A stretch of 26,564 nt of DNA, from contig JANBTH010000212.1 of assembly GCA_027578815.1 (NCBI GenBank), forward strand, positions 1 through 26,564. Reading direction: 5' to 3'. Both the position numbers and the translations under genes were made by a program. Under the pieces are notes generated by a model. It ran no database searches and had not been told where the DNA came from. It saw only the letters and a list, made by a program, of their open reading frames with translations. Origin of the DNA: Coemansia sp. RSA 1804. Lineage: Eukaryota > Kickxellomycota > Kickxellomycetes > Kickxellales > Kickxellaceae. Positions within the stretch are counted from its first letter, which is position 1; every line of letters starts with the position of its first letter. Positions 1 through 9,061 of the stretch are shown here, one piece after another.

Positions 1-1
1 T

Positions 2-2139
2 TTCAAGGCTACTCGCAAGGACATTGTCCATCCCAAGCAGAAACATGTAGACAGTACGTATCATCTTTGCAAAAACATCCGCTGTGTGTGGTTGCTGAAT
101 AGCTAGTTCCTATACTAATACCTTGCATTTCGAATCTCCTCTTGTAGCACTAATTCAGATGACCCTGTCTGGGGCATCGATGGAAGAGCTGTTTATGCTT
201 CTTCAGGCCAGGTTTTCAGAAGCAAACTGGGCAGTAAGTAGAACACTGGTGTCAACATTTTTGATTTCGATATTGGGCTTTGACAACACTATTCTTAATA
301 ATAAGCTCGGTTTTTTGACACCACAGCGATTGTGTGCTGTTTTTCTTGGGGGTTTTCTTGTAGATATCATTCAAAGCGCTAATCGTCGTTCACATCCTGA
401 TGCACGAGGGCAACGGCCAAACAATCTACGACTACCTGATCCGCCACCCGCATATTCTTGACATGAGTCGGTTCCGTGACCGCCACAACACAAAAGGTAT
501 GTATTTTGCTGTCCAAATTGCCATTCCAATACTCTCTTTGATTTGGGGATCGGGCTTTTGTTGCAATATCATCTGTACACGCATTAATGTATTAATGTGC
601 CCAAATTACCAGATTCTGTTTTTTTTTACTAGGAGTCTCGGAGTTTGAGCAGAGCAAAAACGTTCGGACATACGCTGCATATTTGGGCGACAAGGTGCTT
701 GCGTTCAAAGCCGTACGCATTGACCACGTTTCGCAGAAGAATCCAATCGGTTCGCAGATCTATATAAAGCACCCCAACGACATAAAGTTTCTGCTTCTCG
801 AGGTATCCACAGTCCAGAAGCAGCTGCACTCCGTTCTGAAAAACCGCTTTGATTCCGACACCCTTGACAACGAAACGACCTTCTCGGCATTCCGGTACTG
901 TTTGCGTGACATGCTTAAGCTGTTCCAGGTGATGAACCAGGGCGTCATGAAGATGCTCAAGTTCTACTTTGAAATGCATGAAGAGGACATGCGGCGAGCG
1001 CTTGATTTGTATAAGCGCTTTGTCAAGCTGACAGACCGCGCAGACGAGTACCTAAAGATCGCCCGGCGGTTCGAGTCGATATTCGGGTTTACAATTCCCA
1101 GCCTCAACCATGCGCCGTTGTCGCTGTCAAAGGCGCTGGAGGGATTCTTGAGCATGTCGCCTGAGGAGCGGCTTCCCACGATCAACGAGATGAAGCGGAA
1201 TGCCAAGAAGACTTCTCCAATATCGACCAGCAACCAAGCCGCAGGCGGTGTTACTAGAGGAAATACCATGCATAGCACCTCAAAGCGCGCCAAACCGGAC
1301 TATGGGCTGCGCTTGAAGCCAGAGATTCTGGCGCTGACCGGAGACGCTCCACAGCCACAAAAATCAGAGTCGGCTCGGTCGGCGACTACAAAGATCAAGC
1401 CTGACAGAGAAGAGAGAGCGTCTGTCCCCAACCCTGCTGCTACAGTGACTGGTGTTGCCTCTCCTTTAAGTGCAAACTCAAACGGGTCGACCGCGAAGAA
1501 AGCCGATGCAAAGAGCGATGCTGCGGCTGAAATAGACTTTATCGACTTTTTCTCAAGCATAGACGACGAGGCAACATCCGCAACACCTACTCAGCCCAGC
1601 CAGAGCAACAACAATAACAACAATGTCTTGAACTCGGTAACTCCATTCAGCACAGGCACACTTGCATCGGCGGTAACTGGAAATCCAGCAACTGCACAGC
1701 CGACACAGACTCAACAGCAGCCGGCTATGACTGACTTTGATGCGATGTTCCAGGCACTGAGTAATCCATTTGCAGCAACTAATATAAATGGTGGATTTGG
1801 CGACCATTCCACAGCAGCTCAAAGCAACAGCAATAACCAGCAGCAGCAACAGCAATTGCAGCCGTTTGATGCGTTTTCTGGAGCATCGATGAGCACGCCG
1901 TTTGCATCTGTTAACGCCACTCAGGCGGTGCCAGCACCCATGCCGTTTCTGTCAGCTGATACAATGACGACGGGTTTGCCATTGCAGGCCCAGACGCAGA
2001 ATAGCAATGCTGGAGGTTTTGCAAATGTTTCGGCAAATAATCCGTTTAGACAATCGATGTATCCGACCCAGTCAGATGCGCTGTCGCAACAGGCAATGAT
2101 TGTTGGGCAGATGGCTCAGCTGGGAATACAGTCGCCGCC

Positions 2140-2183
<44 letters not shown>

Positions 2184-2599
2184 CTCAGACATCGTACAAT
2201 CCGTTTACTCAGCGCCAGACAATGTATCTTGACTCATCGATGGCGGCAAGCACTGGGAATTTTCCACAGACGCTAGGCAATCAGCCGTCAACGTCACCTT
2301 TTGGAAATATGAGCAATATGAGCAGCACGAGCATGATCCTACAGAGCGGCATGCAGACTAGCAACAGCCATATGCCAACAGCGGGACCGTTTGCCAACAA
2401 CAGCAACATTAGCGGCAGTAACTCTGGCAGTCTTGGCGCAAACCTGCTGATGGGATTCCCGCAGCAACAGCAACAACAGCACCAGCACCAGCAAATGCAT
2501 AATATGCAACAGACACACGGCGCGGCTAACCAAAACTTCCAAACCGCCTCTGCGGTGGGCGGCAATGGGAACTTTGCCAACTTTGACATGTTCAAATAG
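2..2599 (+). CDS. AP180/CALM-type clathrin adaptor with ANTH domain, 5' partial, exons 2-53, 148-233, 364-496, 633-2599
   Basis: Endocytic adaptor expected to bind plasma-membrane PI(4,5)P2 through its ANTH domain and to recruit endocytic coat partners. Joining four exons across GT-AG introns keeps one frame and gives 745 visible residues. Only the first few residues lie outside the window. Exon 1 carries the PKQKHVD motif, the lipid-binding lysine loop typical of ANTH, followed by TLIQMTLSG, then FKALIVVHILMHEGNG and the RFRDRHNTK helix, ending in the VRTYAAYLGDKVLAF segment. From about visible residue 290 the protein becomes disordered and Gln/Ser/Asn-rich. It has three NPF tripeptides (1763-1771, 2039-2047, 2198-2206), the known ligand of EH domains such as those of Pan1 and Eps15, plus several xPF and DF motifs and a terminal NFDMFK. 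A 14-residue polyGln lies at 2141-2182. The family call is firm; Yap1801/1802 is the yeast counterpart. Confidence 0.93.
54..147 (+). other. intron 1 of the ANTH gene
   Basis: Donor GTACGT, acceptor TTGTAG, 94 nt. A TACTAAT branch-point match lies at 113-119. Splicing joins a phase-1 codon and produces KQKHVD-TLIQ, the continuous ANTH sequence; unspliced, the frame hits a stop. Confidence 0.88.
234..363 (+). other. intron 2 of the ANTH gene
   Basis: Donor GTAAGT and acceptor TTGTAG, 130 nt, phase 0. Splicing joins ANWA to ISFKALIVVH, matching the conserved ANTH helix. Confidence 0.88.
497..632 (+). other. intron 3 of the ANTH gene
   Basis: Donor GTATGT and acceptor ACTAG behind a T-rich tract, 136 nt, phase 1. 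Splicing joins RHNTK to GVSEFEQSKNVRTYA. The open frame downstream has no ATG at its start, which confirms that 633-2599 is an internal or terminal exon. Confidence 0.88.
2141..2182 (+). repeat. pure (CAG)14 microsatellite coding polyGln
   Basis: Fourteen uninterrupted CAG codons in the disordered tail of the ANTH protein. Another Gln-rich stretch at about 1838-1860 mixes CAG and CAA, so only this one is a pure repeat likely to vary in length. Confidence 0.95.
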
Positions 2600-3060
2600 C
2601 CGGGCATTAATGAAACCTAGAAACCAACTCTTTTGCCTCCCACTTTCTGTTTAGCTTTTTGTTACGCGGTTTTTTAGGCATATGAATGTGCTTTATGCCA
2701 TGTTTTTTGTTTTTTGTTTTTGCAAAAAAATATAAAATTCAATATTGAAACCTTCCGACTTTTGAATATGCATAGTCACTCTTCCTTTCGCGAGCTGTGC
2801 TTTACTTTTCCTAAGCATCATTTCTGTTTATAGCACGAGACCTGCAGTATATTTACTTTCTTTTGCAAAGAACAAGAAAGAGAAATTGTTATCGATACAG
2901 ATATAGAAATTAATGTTGAAATTGAGCTCAAAGTCTAAAGTCTTTCATATAAAATCCAAATAAAGGAGAACGGTTTACAGTGTTTTTTCTTTCCTTCATA
3001 AATCAATTTGTGTTTTATAAATCTACGCCCTTTTCTAATATATATTTTTTGTTGTTGAAA
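2600..3060. other. intergenic region, ANTH gene to F-box-like gene
   Basis: AT-rich. It holds T-rich and A-rich tracts at about 2700-2740 that probably carry the 3' end signals of the upstream gene, and the promoter and leader of the downstream gene. The frame of the F-box-like protein is open back to 2980 but contains no ATG before 3061. No other gene was seen. Confidence 0.6.
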
Positions 3061-4716
3061 ATGAATGTCGACGACCTGAATGACGATATTCTCTCACTAA
3101 TATGTAAATTCGCTGTGTGTAAGTCTAATGAAAGTATAATGGAATGGAGGACCACAATCCCGCTGCTCCACGTAAACCGACGCTGGCGCATGGTTGCTGG
3201 TCCTTATGTCAACAGAGAGGTGCTGATTGACACATTAAAGGGTAGCTACGATTTTCGCAAATACAAGCTGGTCTCCAACTTGTTGTTTGTAACAGCTGGC
3301 TGTAGCCACAAGCACATGCGGTCACTAAACATTCAATTGCATGTAGTTACAGATGACATTATGCTGTTCTGCAAACGACTATACATGCTATTGTCTAGAT
3401 ACAAGGACAAGTTGAGTGCTATTAAATCAGTTAATATACAGGCTAAGTATTTGGAACAAGTTGAAAATGAAAACGACAGCTTTACTAGATCCGTAGTAAT
3501 ATCACAGCTAGGTGGGCTATTTGAATGCACAATGCTTAGCGTCAACACCCTTGTATTTGGCGAGATTGAAACATGTGCGCAGTTAGAGCTTGTACACACA
3601 ACGTTGATTGAGACCTACAAGCACCAGCTAGTCAAGCTTGAGGCTGGGAAGGTCTTTACGCTGCCACAAACGTACAGTTTAAAAAGACTAGCTTGTTTGA
3701 ATTTGAGTATGAATAACCCTGCAGATGCAAGTAATATGCTTGGCGTTGTTGCTGATTCGCTGGTTCGGCTAAGGTTGAATAACATTCCACGCCGGTTTCA
3801 GTGGACTTGTTTTAGAAACGAAGACAATAATGATCAGCAGCAAAACAACGTAATAAGCTTTGGCTGTTTAAAATACTTGAATGTCGGCTTTGACCCATAC
3901 GACAACAGCGAACCTGCAGAGTTGGCGGTGTCGGGCGGCTTGACACTGCGCTTTCCAATGCTAGAAAAGCTAGGCCTAAGTTATTACCACGGGGCCAGGA
4001 GTAATTTCTTTGTGCGAAACGCTGTTTTTCCACAACATCTAGACATGGTCACAATAAGCGTAAAAACGGGGAATCTTGGCTTCCTGGCACAATCAAGAAC
4101 GCCAGATCTGCCGCAACCTGACGTACTTCAACTAAACGTTGATTACTTTCCGCCCATGGAAGCGGCGGAGGCAACGGGTATGGCATTTGAAGTGGTAAAT
4201 GCAATCAACGTGTTTCTTGGAAGATACCATGGAAAACGGAAGACCGTGCTACGTGGGGTCAGTGATGACGAATTCCATCCTGACCGCAATGTAGCAAGGG
4301 TTGCCAACCTCTCATCAGTACTTCTAAGAAGGTGCAAACACATAAGTGCGGTGATAGAGATAATGGAGACGGTGCCAGGTTTGGAACATCTCCGGGTTCT
4401 TGTAGACTTTGAAACCGAGCAGCCCGTACCTTCATCTCCTCCTCTACTTTTGGACAATTGCATGGTACAAAGACCAGAACCATTCAACACTGGACTGAAA
4501 AGACTGGACATGCATTTTATCTATTCTGACAGACGAACGCAAAAGAGCCAGCTGGCAATCTTGCACTACCTGATGCTGCGCATTCCCATGTTGGAAAAAA
4601 TGTATATCCCCTTTGAACTTGCAGAAGAAACCAGCGGATTTATCCAAAAGTACAGAGCGGCTTGTCCGCATCTAGAAAACATACAGATGGTAAGAAAGGC
4701 TTGGCTAGAATTTTAA
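3061..4716 (+). CDS. F-box-like protein, divergent
   Basis: Probable substrate-recognition subunit of an SCF-type ubiquitin ligase, or a derived relative. The N-terminus has the F-box pattern: LNDDILSLI (about residues 6-14), a hydrophobic spacer, then LLHVNRRWRMVAGPY, where classic F-boxes have a C-x-x-W type helix. The rest of the 551 residues is a weakly repetitive, leucine-rich alpha/beta sequence with LKRLxxLN- and LEKLGLSY-like units, as in LRR-like tails of fungal F-box proteins. The ATG at 3061 is the first in the frame. Codons end in A or T far more often than in the SDR and hydrolase genes that follow. No partner or substrate can be named. The family is known to be expanded in some early fungi; membership here rests on the N-terminus alone. 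Confidence 0.7.
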   Translation: MNVDDLNDDILSLICKFAVCKSNESIMEWRTTIPLLHVNRRWRMVAGPYVNREVLIDTLKGSYDFRKYKLVSNLLFVTAGCSHKHMRSLNIQLHVVTDDIMLFCKRLYMLLSRYKDKLSAIKSVNIQAKYLEQVENENDSFTRSVVISQLGGLFECTMLSVNTLVFGEIETCAQLELVHTTLIETYKHQLVKLEAGKVFTLPQTYSLKRLACLNLSMNNPADASNMLGVVADSLVRLRLNNIPRRFQWTCFRNEDNNDQQQNNVISFGCLKYLNVGFDPYDNSEPAELAVSGGLTLRFPMLEKLGLSYYHGARSNFFVRNAVFPQHLDMVTISVKTGNLGFLAQSRTPDLPQPDVLQLNVDYFPPMEAAEATGMAFEVVNAINVFLGRYHGKRKTVLRGVSDDEFHPDRNVARVANLSSVLLRRCKHISAVIEIMETVPGLEHLRVLVDFETEQPVPSSPPLLLDNCMVQRPEPFNTGLKRLDMHFIYSDRRTQKSQLAILHYLMLRIPMLEKMYIPFELAEETSGFIQKYRAACPHLENIQMVRKAWLEF

Positions 4717-5617
4717 GTCTCTTGAATGGATACTCGCATCTTATTAAATAAACAATTAAAAAGGAATTATGGATGGATGCTTGATAAGCAATCATAATTG
4801 CGCATGTGTGCAATTCAGGAAATGTAGCCGATGTGGCCATGAGTGGATATCCAGGGTCTGACAAAGCAAAAAAACCACTGCACCTTACAATCAGCAACAA
4901 TCGGATTCTATTTCTGGACCTTAAACCCGAGAAACTGCCGAAGAACAATTATCTATCCAACAGGCAGAGAAGTGTGTTTGAACATTGGAGCTTTATGTTA
5001 CATAACAAAGGAGCAAGAGTTGTCTTACCGTAAGCTTCCAGAGAGATAAAAAGAAAAAACCTGAACAAAATTGTCGTTTTTCTTTGCTCATGCGATGCAA
5101 TGCCATGTGCTGGAAATCCACATCCCCCACCCCATCACATGGGTGCAAAGAAGAGAACCGAATAAATCGAACACCCACTCGCTTGTATTGATATCTGTGG
5201 AAAGATGAAAAAGGGATTTGTCGGATGTAGTAATTCAGCAAAATAGAGAAAAATGGTTTATTAGCATGGACGGGTGGCGTAGGAAAAAAAGAAAGCAAAA
5301 ATGCCAAGACACAGGCAGGCATACAGCATATGCTATGGAAATTATTGGCATCTACCACCACCACTCGTTCGTTCGCAGCAAAAACAAATGTTTGGGAAAT
5401 GATTAGTGGGCCCAGAACATTCTATCCTTTTCATGTTTGTCAACATTAGGAGATCCAGCAGTAGTAGCATAAAATGACAAAAGTTTGTTCCACCCGCCCC
5501 ATTTCATTCTTCTTCTTTCTTTCACTTTACATCTCAACATTGTTTTTTTTTGTTTGATTGCTTCCTAAAAACGAACAATAATCCTTGCTTGGATACTTTA
5601 CGTTTAGACATATAAGA
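4717..5617. other. intergenic region, F-box-like gene to SDR gene
   Basis: About 900 nt without a convincing gene. Two overlapping plus-strand open frames near 4800-5050 lack an ATG start and any recognisable motif. The stretch just before 5618 is T-rich and pyrimidine-rich, consistent with the SDR promoter and leader. Confidence 0.5.
4747..4752 (+). terminator. AATAAA polyadenylation signal candidate
   Basis: AATAAA 31 nt after the stop codon of the F-box-like gene, in an A/T-rich setting. Confidence 0.45.
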
Positions 5618-6697
5618 ATGGGGCTGGAGTCGCTGACAAACTCGGTGGAGGGCAAAATAAGCGGGTACGTGCAGCCCAGGGGCAAGTTCGCAACGGTGGC
5701 GGGGTTCTACGCAATGCTCACCAGCGACGTGCTGTATGGGCTGGGATCGAAGATCAACCGCACGATGCCGTCGGCCAGCAGCCAGGTGGACAAGATCGTG
5801 ATGGACCGGCGCCGGGCGAACGGCGACGACTACGTGGAAAACGAGCAGATGGCGGTGGTGACGGGGGCGAACTGCGGAATTGGGTTTGAGACGGCAAAGG
5901 CAATCGGGCGCGCCGGATACCACACGATCCTGGCGTGCAGAAACGAGGAGCTCGGGCGGGAGGCGGTGGAGCGGCTGGAGCGGCAGACGGGGCTGGAGGG
6001 CCGGTTCGAGTTCCAGGAGCTGGATCTGTCATCGCTGGCCAGCGTGCGCGGCTTCGTCGACGGATTCAAGGCGCGCGACAAGCCGCTCAGCATCCTGGTC
6101 AACAACGCCGGCGTGATGATGTGTCCGCTGGGGAAGACGAAGGACGGAATCGAGCTCCAGTTCGGAACCAACCACGTGGGCCACTTTGCGCTGACGACCG
6201 GACTGCTGGACCAGCTGAAGCAGGCCGGGAACGGCGCGCGTGTCGTCACTGTCGCGTCGCTGGGCGCCTTCATGCTGCGCGAGATCGACTACGACGCGCT
6301 GGCCGACGACTCCCGATACGACCGGACCAGCAGCTACGGCTACTCAAAGCTGGCCAACATTCTGTTCTCCACAGCGCTGGCGCGCAAGCTGCAGGGCACC
6401 GGCGTCACCTCCAACGTGGTGCATCCGGGCGTCGTGGCTACAAATCTGACACGCCACGTCGGCAGCAGTCGTATCGCCGGCTTCAAGAACTCCGTGGAGC
6501 GCGCCCTGTTTGTCGATCCGACGATCGGCGCACTATCGTCGATCTATCTGGCGCTGTCGCCCGACGCCGAGGGCGTGACGGGCCAGATGTACGCGCGCGC
6601 ATTGCCAATGACCATCCATCCGGCCGCAGAGAGCGTCGAGATGCAGGACAAGCTGTGGGATTACACGGAGGACGTCATCGCCAAGTCATCGCAGTGA
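5618..6697 (+). CDS. short-chain dehydrogenase/reductase, retinol-dehydrogenase/WWOX-like
   Basis: NAD(P)(H)-dependent oxidoreductase of the classical SDR family; the substrate is unknown. In the 359-residue product I see the nucleotide-binding TGANCGIG (residues 82-89), the NNAG motif (162-165), the catalytic Ser at about 214 (TVAS), the catalytic YGYSK (Tyr240, Lys244) and the PGVVATNL segment after it. The NxVGHF element typical of RDH11-14, WWOX and protochlorophyllide-reductase-like members is also present. About 75 residues precede the Rossmann fold, with a mildly hydrophobic patch (FYAMLTSDVLYGLG) that could associate with membranes. The open frame runs back to a TTG at 5585, but the first ATG is 5618 and is used here. 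The gene is GC-rich and converges on the hydrolase gene, with 68 nt between stops. Confidence 0.9.
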   Translation: MGLESLTNSVEGKISGYVQPRGKFATVAGFYAMLTSDVLYGLGSKINRTMPSASSQVDKIVMDRRRANGDDYVENEQMAVVTGANCGIGFETAKAIGRAGYHTILACRNEELGREAVERLERQTGLEGRFEFQELDLSSLASVRGFVDGFKARDKPLSILVNNAGVMMCPLGKTKDGIELQFGTNHVGHFALTTGLLDQLKQAGNGARVVTVASLGAFMLREIDYDALADDSRYDRTSSYGYSKLANILFSTALARKLQGTGVTSNVVHPGVVATNLTRHVGSSRIAGFKNSVERALFVDPTIGALSSIYLALSPDAEGVTGQMYARALPMTIHPAAESVEMQDKLWDYTEDVIAKSSQ

Positions 6698-6765
6698 TTC
6701 TGATTTCCCATTTTCGCTCTTCTTTTCTCGTTCCACCACCATTCTATTAGCTAACATACATTTTC

Positions 6766-8001
6766 TTATCCAAGGATAGCCGCGAGGAACTCCTCGATCG
6801 GCTTAACAAACCAGATCGTGGGCGGCACGCCGGTGAGGAAGCCCAGATGGCCGCCGTGCGGAACCAGCGCCAGCGCAGTGTGCGGATTGGCAGCAATCTT
6901 GGCAACGGGGATTCCCTGCGGCGGCGTGATTCTGTCGTCGAGCGAGTTGATTGCCAGCAGCGGCACGGCAACGCGGTCGACGACGCGCGCGCTGCTTGAC
7001 CGCGCGTAGTACTCGGCGCGGTCGCGGTACCCGTTGACCTTGACCAGCAGCTCGTCCTCGAGCTGGCTCAGGCGTCGCGCGGCGCGGATCTTGGGCAGAT
7101 CCAGGTCCCACTCGGCGTTAAGATCAAGGTGGTCGGCACGCCGCAGCGCGCGCATCAGCGTTCCCATCACCGCTGGCTGGAACACGTGGTTGTTGAGCAG
7201 GTTGCTCTCGTCCATTGCGGGGCCAGACACCGTGATATCGAACGGACAGCACACGGCAACCACGCAGGCCAGCGGACACGCCGCAGCCTCCTCGCCCGCG
7301 TACTTTGTCATGATGTTGGCGCCCATCGAGAACCCGACGCCCACGATCGGGGCGCCTGGGTTCGTCTGGCGGATGTGCGCCACTGCTGCGCGCAGGTCGC
7401 CGGTGAAGCCAACGTCGTATGGCCGCGGCGCCGTAATCGGCGTTCCCGCTGTGCCGCGGTGGTTGACCACCACAACGCGCGCGCCCAGCGCCTTCGGATC
7501 ATCCGCCCGCGTCAGCGTCTTCGCCAGCGCGCGGACATGGTGCTCCTGCGACGATCCGCCAACCCCCGACATCACCAGCACGATTGGCGCGTTCTCCGCG
7601 CACTCGGCGGCGCACCAGTCGAGCGACACCGTGGCGCCATCGTCCATCGTCAGCAGCTCCCGCGTGTACGCCACGTCGCTGCTGCTGTCGCGCCGTCTGA
7701 TCCGCATTGTCGCGAAGATCGTCTGCAGCAGCCCTGTTGCCAGGTACGGCGTCGGCACCATTACCGCCTGCTCCGGATCCGTCAGCAGCGGACACTCGTT
7801 GTACAGAATGTCGCGCAGTGAGGTTGTTTCCTCCTTGTCCTTGTCTCCCGTCCGCCGCACAATCACTGCTGACGCCTTGGCCTCGCTTGTCACGATGCGG
7901 ATGCGGCATCCGTCCATGTACTGCCGGTACTTGTATACCCCCAGCGCTACGCCCGCTGCTGCCAGGCCCAGCGCGCTTGGGCTGAGAAGGATATCGCTCA
8001 T
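6766..8001 (-). CDS. alpha/beta hydrolase, ABHD1/3 and EMB8/YMR210W-Eht1-like
   Basis: Probable membrane-anchored lipid esterase or acyltransferase of the family that includes human ABHD1/3, plant EMB8 and yeast Eht1/Eeb1/Mgl2 (ethyl-ester synthases and lipases). The 411-residue product has an N-terminal hydrophobic segment (LGLAAAGVALGVY, about residues 11-23) followed by basic and aromatic residues, suggesting a single anchor. The catalytic triad is visible: nucleophile Ser225 in GFSMG, Asp355/356 in NSLDDRITP, His385 in HGGHLGF. The family's HRGTAGTP and DLRAAVAHI elements precede the nucleophile. The start is the first ATG (MSDILL); the frame stays open upstream without an ATG to about 8172. 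The real substrate is not predictable from sequence. Confidence 0.88.
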   Translation of the reverse strand: MSDILLSPSALGLAAAGVALGVYKYRQYMDGCRIRIVTSEAKASAVIVRRTGDKDKEETTSLRDILYNECPLLTDPEQAVMVPTPYLATGLLQTIFATMRIRRRDSSSDVAYTRELLTMDDGATVSLDWCAAECAENAPIVLVMSGVGGSSQEHHVRALAKTLTRADDPKALGARVVVVNHRGTAGTPITAPRPYDVGFTGDLRAAVAHIRQTNPGAPIVGVGFSMGANIMTKYAGEEAAACPLACVVAVCCPFDITVSGPAMDESNLLNNHVFQPAVMGTLMRALRRADHLDLNAEWDLDLPKIRAARRLSQLEDELLVKVNGYRDRAEYYARSSSARVVDRVAVPLLAINSLDDRITPPQGIPVAKIAANPHTALALVPHGGHLGFLTGVPPTIWFVKPIEEFLAAILG

Positions 8002-8659
8002 CTTGTTCTCTCCACCTCGTGAGTTCAGTAGGTCAGGTCTGGAAATGAATGTGGAGAATAATGAAATTTGTATGAACAGAATAAAATAGGCAATAAGAAA
8101 AAAAATAGAAAAAAGGTGGAGAATATGAAGAAAAAGGAGAGAAGAACCCACCAGATGTGAAATAGAAATCAACCAGGTACTCTTTTTTTTTTAATTATCC
8201 GCCACGCTTTCTTTTCTTGAGCAAGCAAGACACGCTGCAGCAAATCAATAGGAAAAATGGCTTTTTATATATTACAATGCTCCATTTGTTCTTACACTCA
8301 AGGCATACACTGTTGACTAACGCAATGTGCGGACTTTTTCGGGAGCGCATTCAGCATGTATTGGTGCATCGGTCGGATATTGCTTGTCCTCCGGAGAGCC
8401 GATGAGTAGTGATAATAAAAGAGATGAAAGCAGGGATTTTAATATAGTGCTAAAGTGATTGCCTTTTTCATACACTTTTAATCCCACCGCACACGATTTG
8501 ATTATTGTGAAATTAGGATCAGATTTTCAGCTAGTGCCATTTTGTGTTTTTTTTATCTATTCTTTTTCAAATCCCTTTTATTGCTTTGCTTTATTCACAA
8601 TTCGCACTCATTTGTTTTGTTTTATACCAAAAGGAAACAAGCTGGAATTATAAGAGGGA
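8002..8659. other. divergent intergenic region between hydrolase and Tim13-like genes
   Basis: A 658-nt shared upstream region for two divergently transcribed genes. It is AT-rich with A-rich runs at 8095-8140 and a T-run near 8183-8192. No further gene was seen. Confidence 0.5.
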
Positions 8660-8956
8660 ATGGATCTGTTTTCATCGCTGGAGGGCAACCAGTCGCTCAA
8701 ACTGGACGAGGGCATCACGGCGCAGAACATCGAGCAGGTGAAGCAGGGCGTGCGGCAGAGCATAGCGATGGCCAATGCGCAGGAGCTGATCCGCAGGGTC
8801 AACGACGCGTGCTTCAAAATGAGCGTCCCCGCACCCGGCGCATCGTTCACCCGCGCCGAGCAGGACAGCGTGTCGCGGTGCGTTGACAAGTACTTGGCTA
8901 GTTGGGACGTGGTGGCGCAGACGTATGTTGCCAGGCTGCAGAGAGAAGGGAAATAA
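8660..8956 (+). CDS. TIM13: Tim13-like small Tim chaperone with reduced cysteine motif
   Basis: Small mitochondrial intermembrane-space chaperone; in yeast Tim8-Tim13 escorts hydrophobic precursors to the TIM22 and SAM complexes. The 98-residue length, the single-domain helix-loop-helix pattern and the order CF...PGASFTRAEQD...CVDKYLASWD match Tim13 (yeast CFEKC, PGSSLS, EQTC, CMDRYMEAWN). The family hallmark is twin CX3C. Here the first motif reads C51-F-K-M-S55 and the second S70-V-S-R-C74. Cysteines 1 and 4 (the outer disulfide in the family) are kept, and 2 and 3 (the inner disulfide) are both serine. These are the only two cysteines in the protein. The ATG at 8660 fits the normal family length. 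The gene converges on PEX1, 105 nt between stops. It could instead be Tim8- or Tim9-like, but the EQ-x(n)-C-x-D-(R/K)-Y pattern favours Tim13. Confidence 0.82.
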   Translation: MDLFSSLEGNQSLKLDEGITAQNIEQVKQGVRQSIAMANAQELIRRVNDACFKMSVPAPGASFTRAEQDSVSRCVDKYLASWDVVAQTYVARLQREGK

Positions 8957-9061
8957 GAGAGTAGGATGTTTAACGGTTTCTTCGTAAATAGAAATATATA
9001 TTCATTTCGACAAAAAAAGAAAACGATAGTGAGAAATCTGATGAAACGCTGGTGTTTTTGG

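Noticed and set aside
4804..5049. Two overlapping short plus-strand open frames
   Set aside because: The longer one has no ATG at its start and neither has a motif or a recognisable composition; too weak to call a gene.
7034..8089. 351-codon plus-strand open frame
   Set aside because: Antisense shadow of the alpha/beta hydrolase; low-complexity Ser/Arg/Ala composition.
8002..8172. Hydrophobic N-terminal extension of the hydrolase
   Set aside because: The frame is open but has no ATG upstream of MSDILL; the hydrophobicity comes from AT-rich leader sequence.
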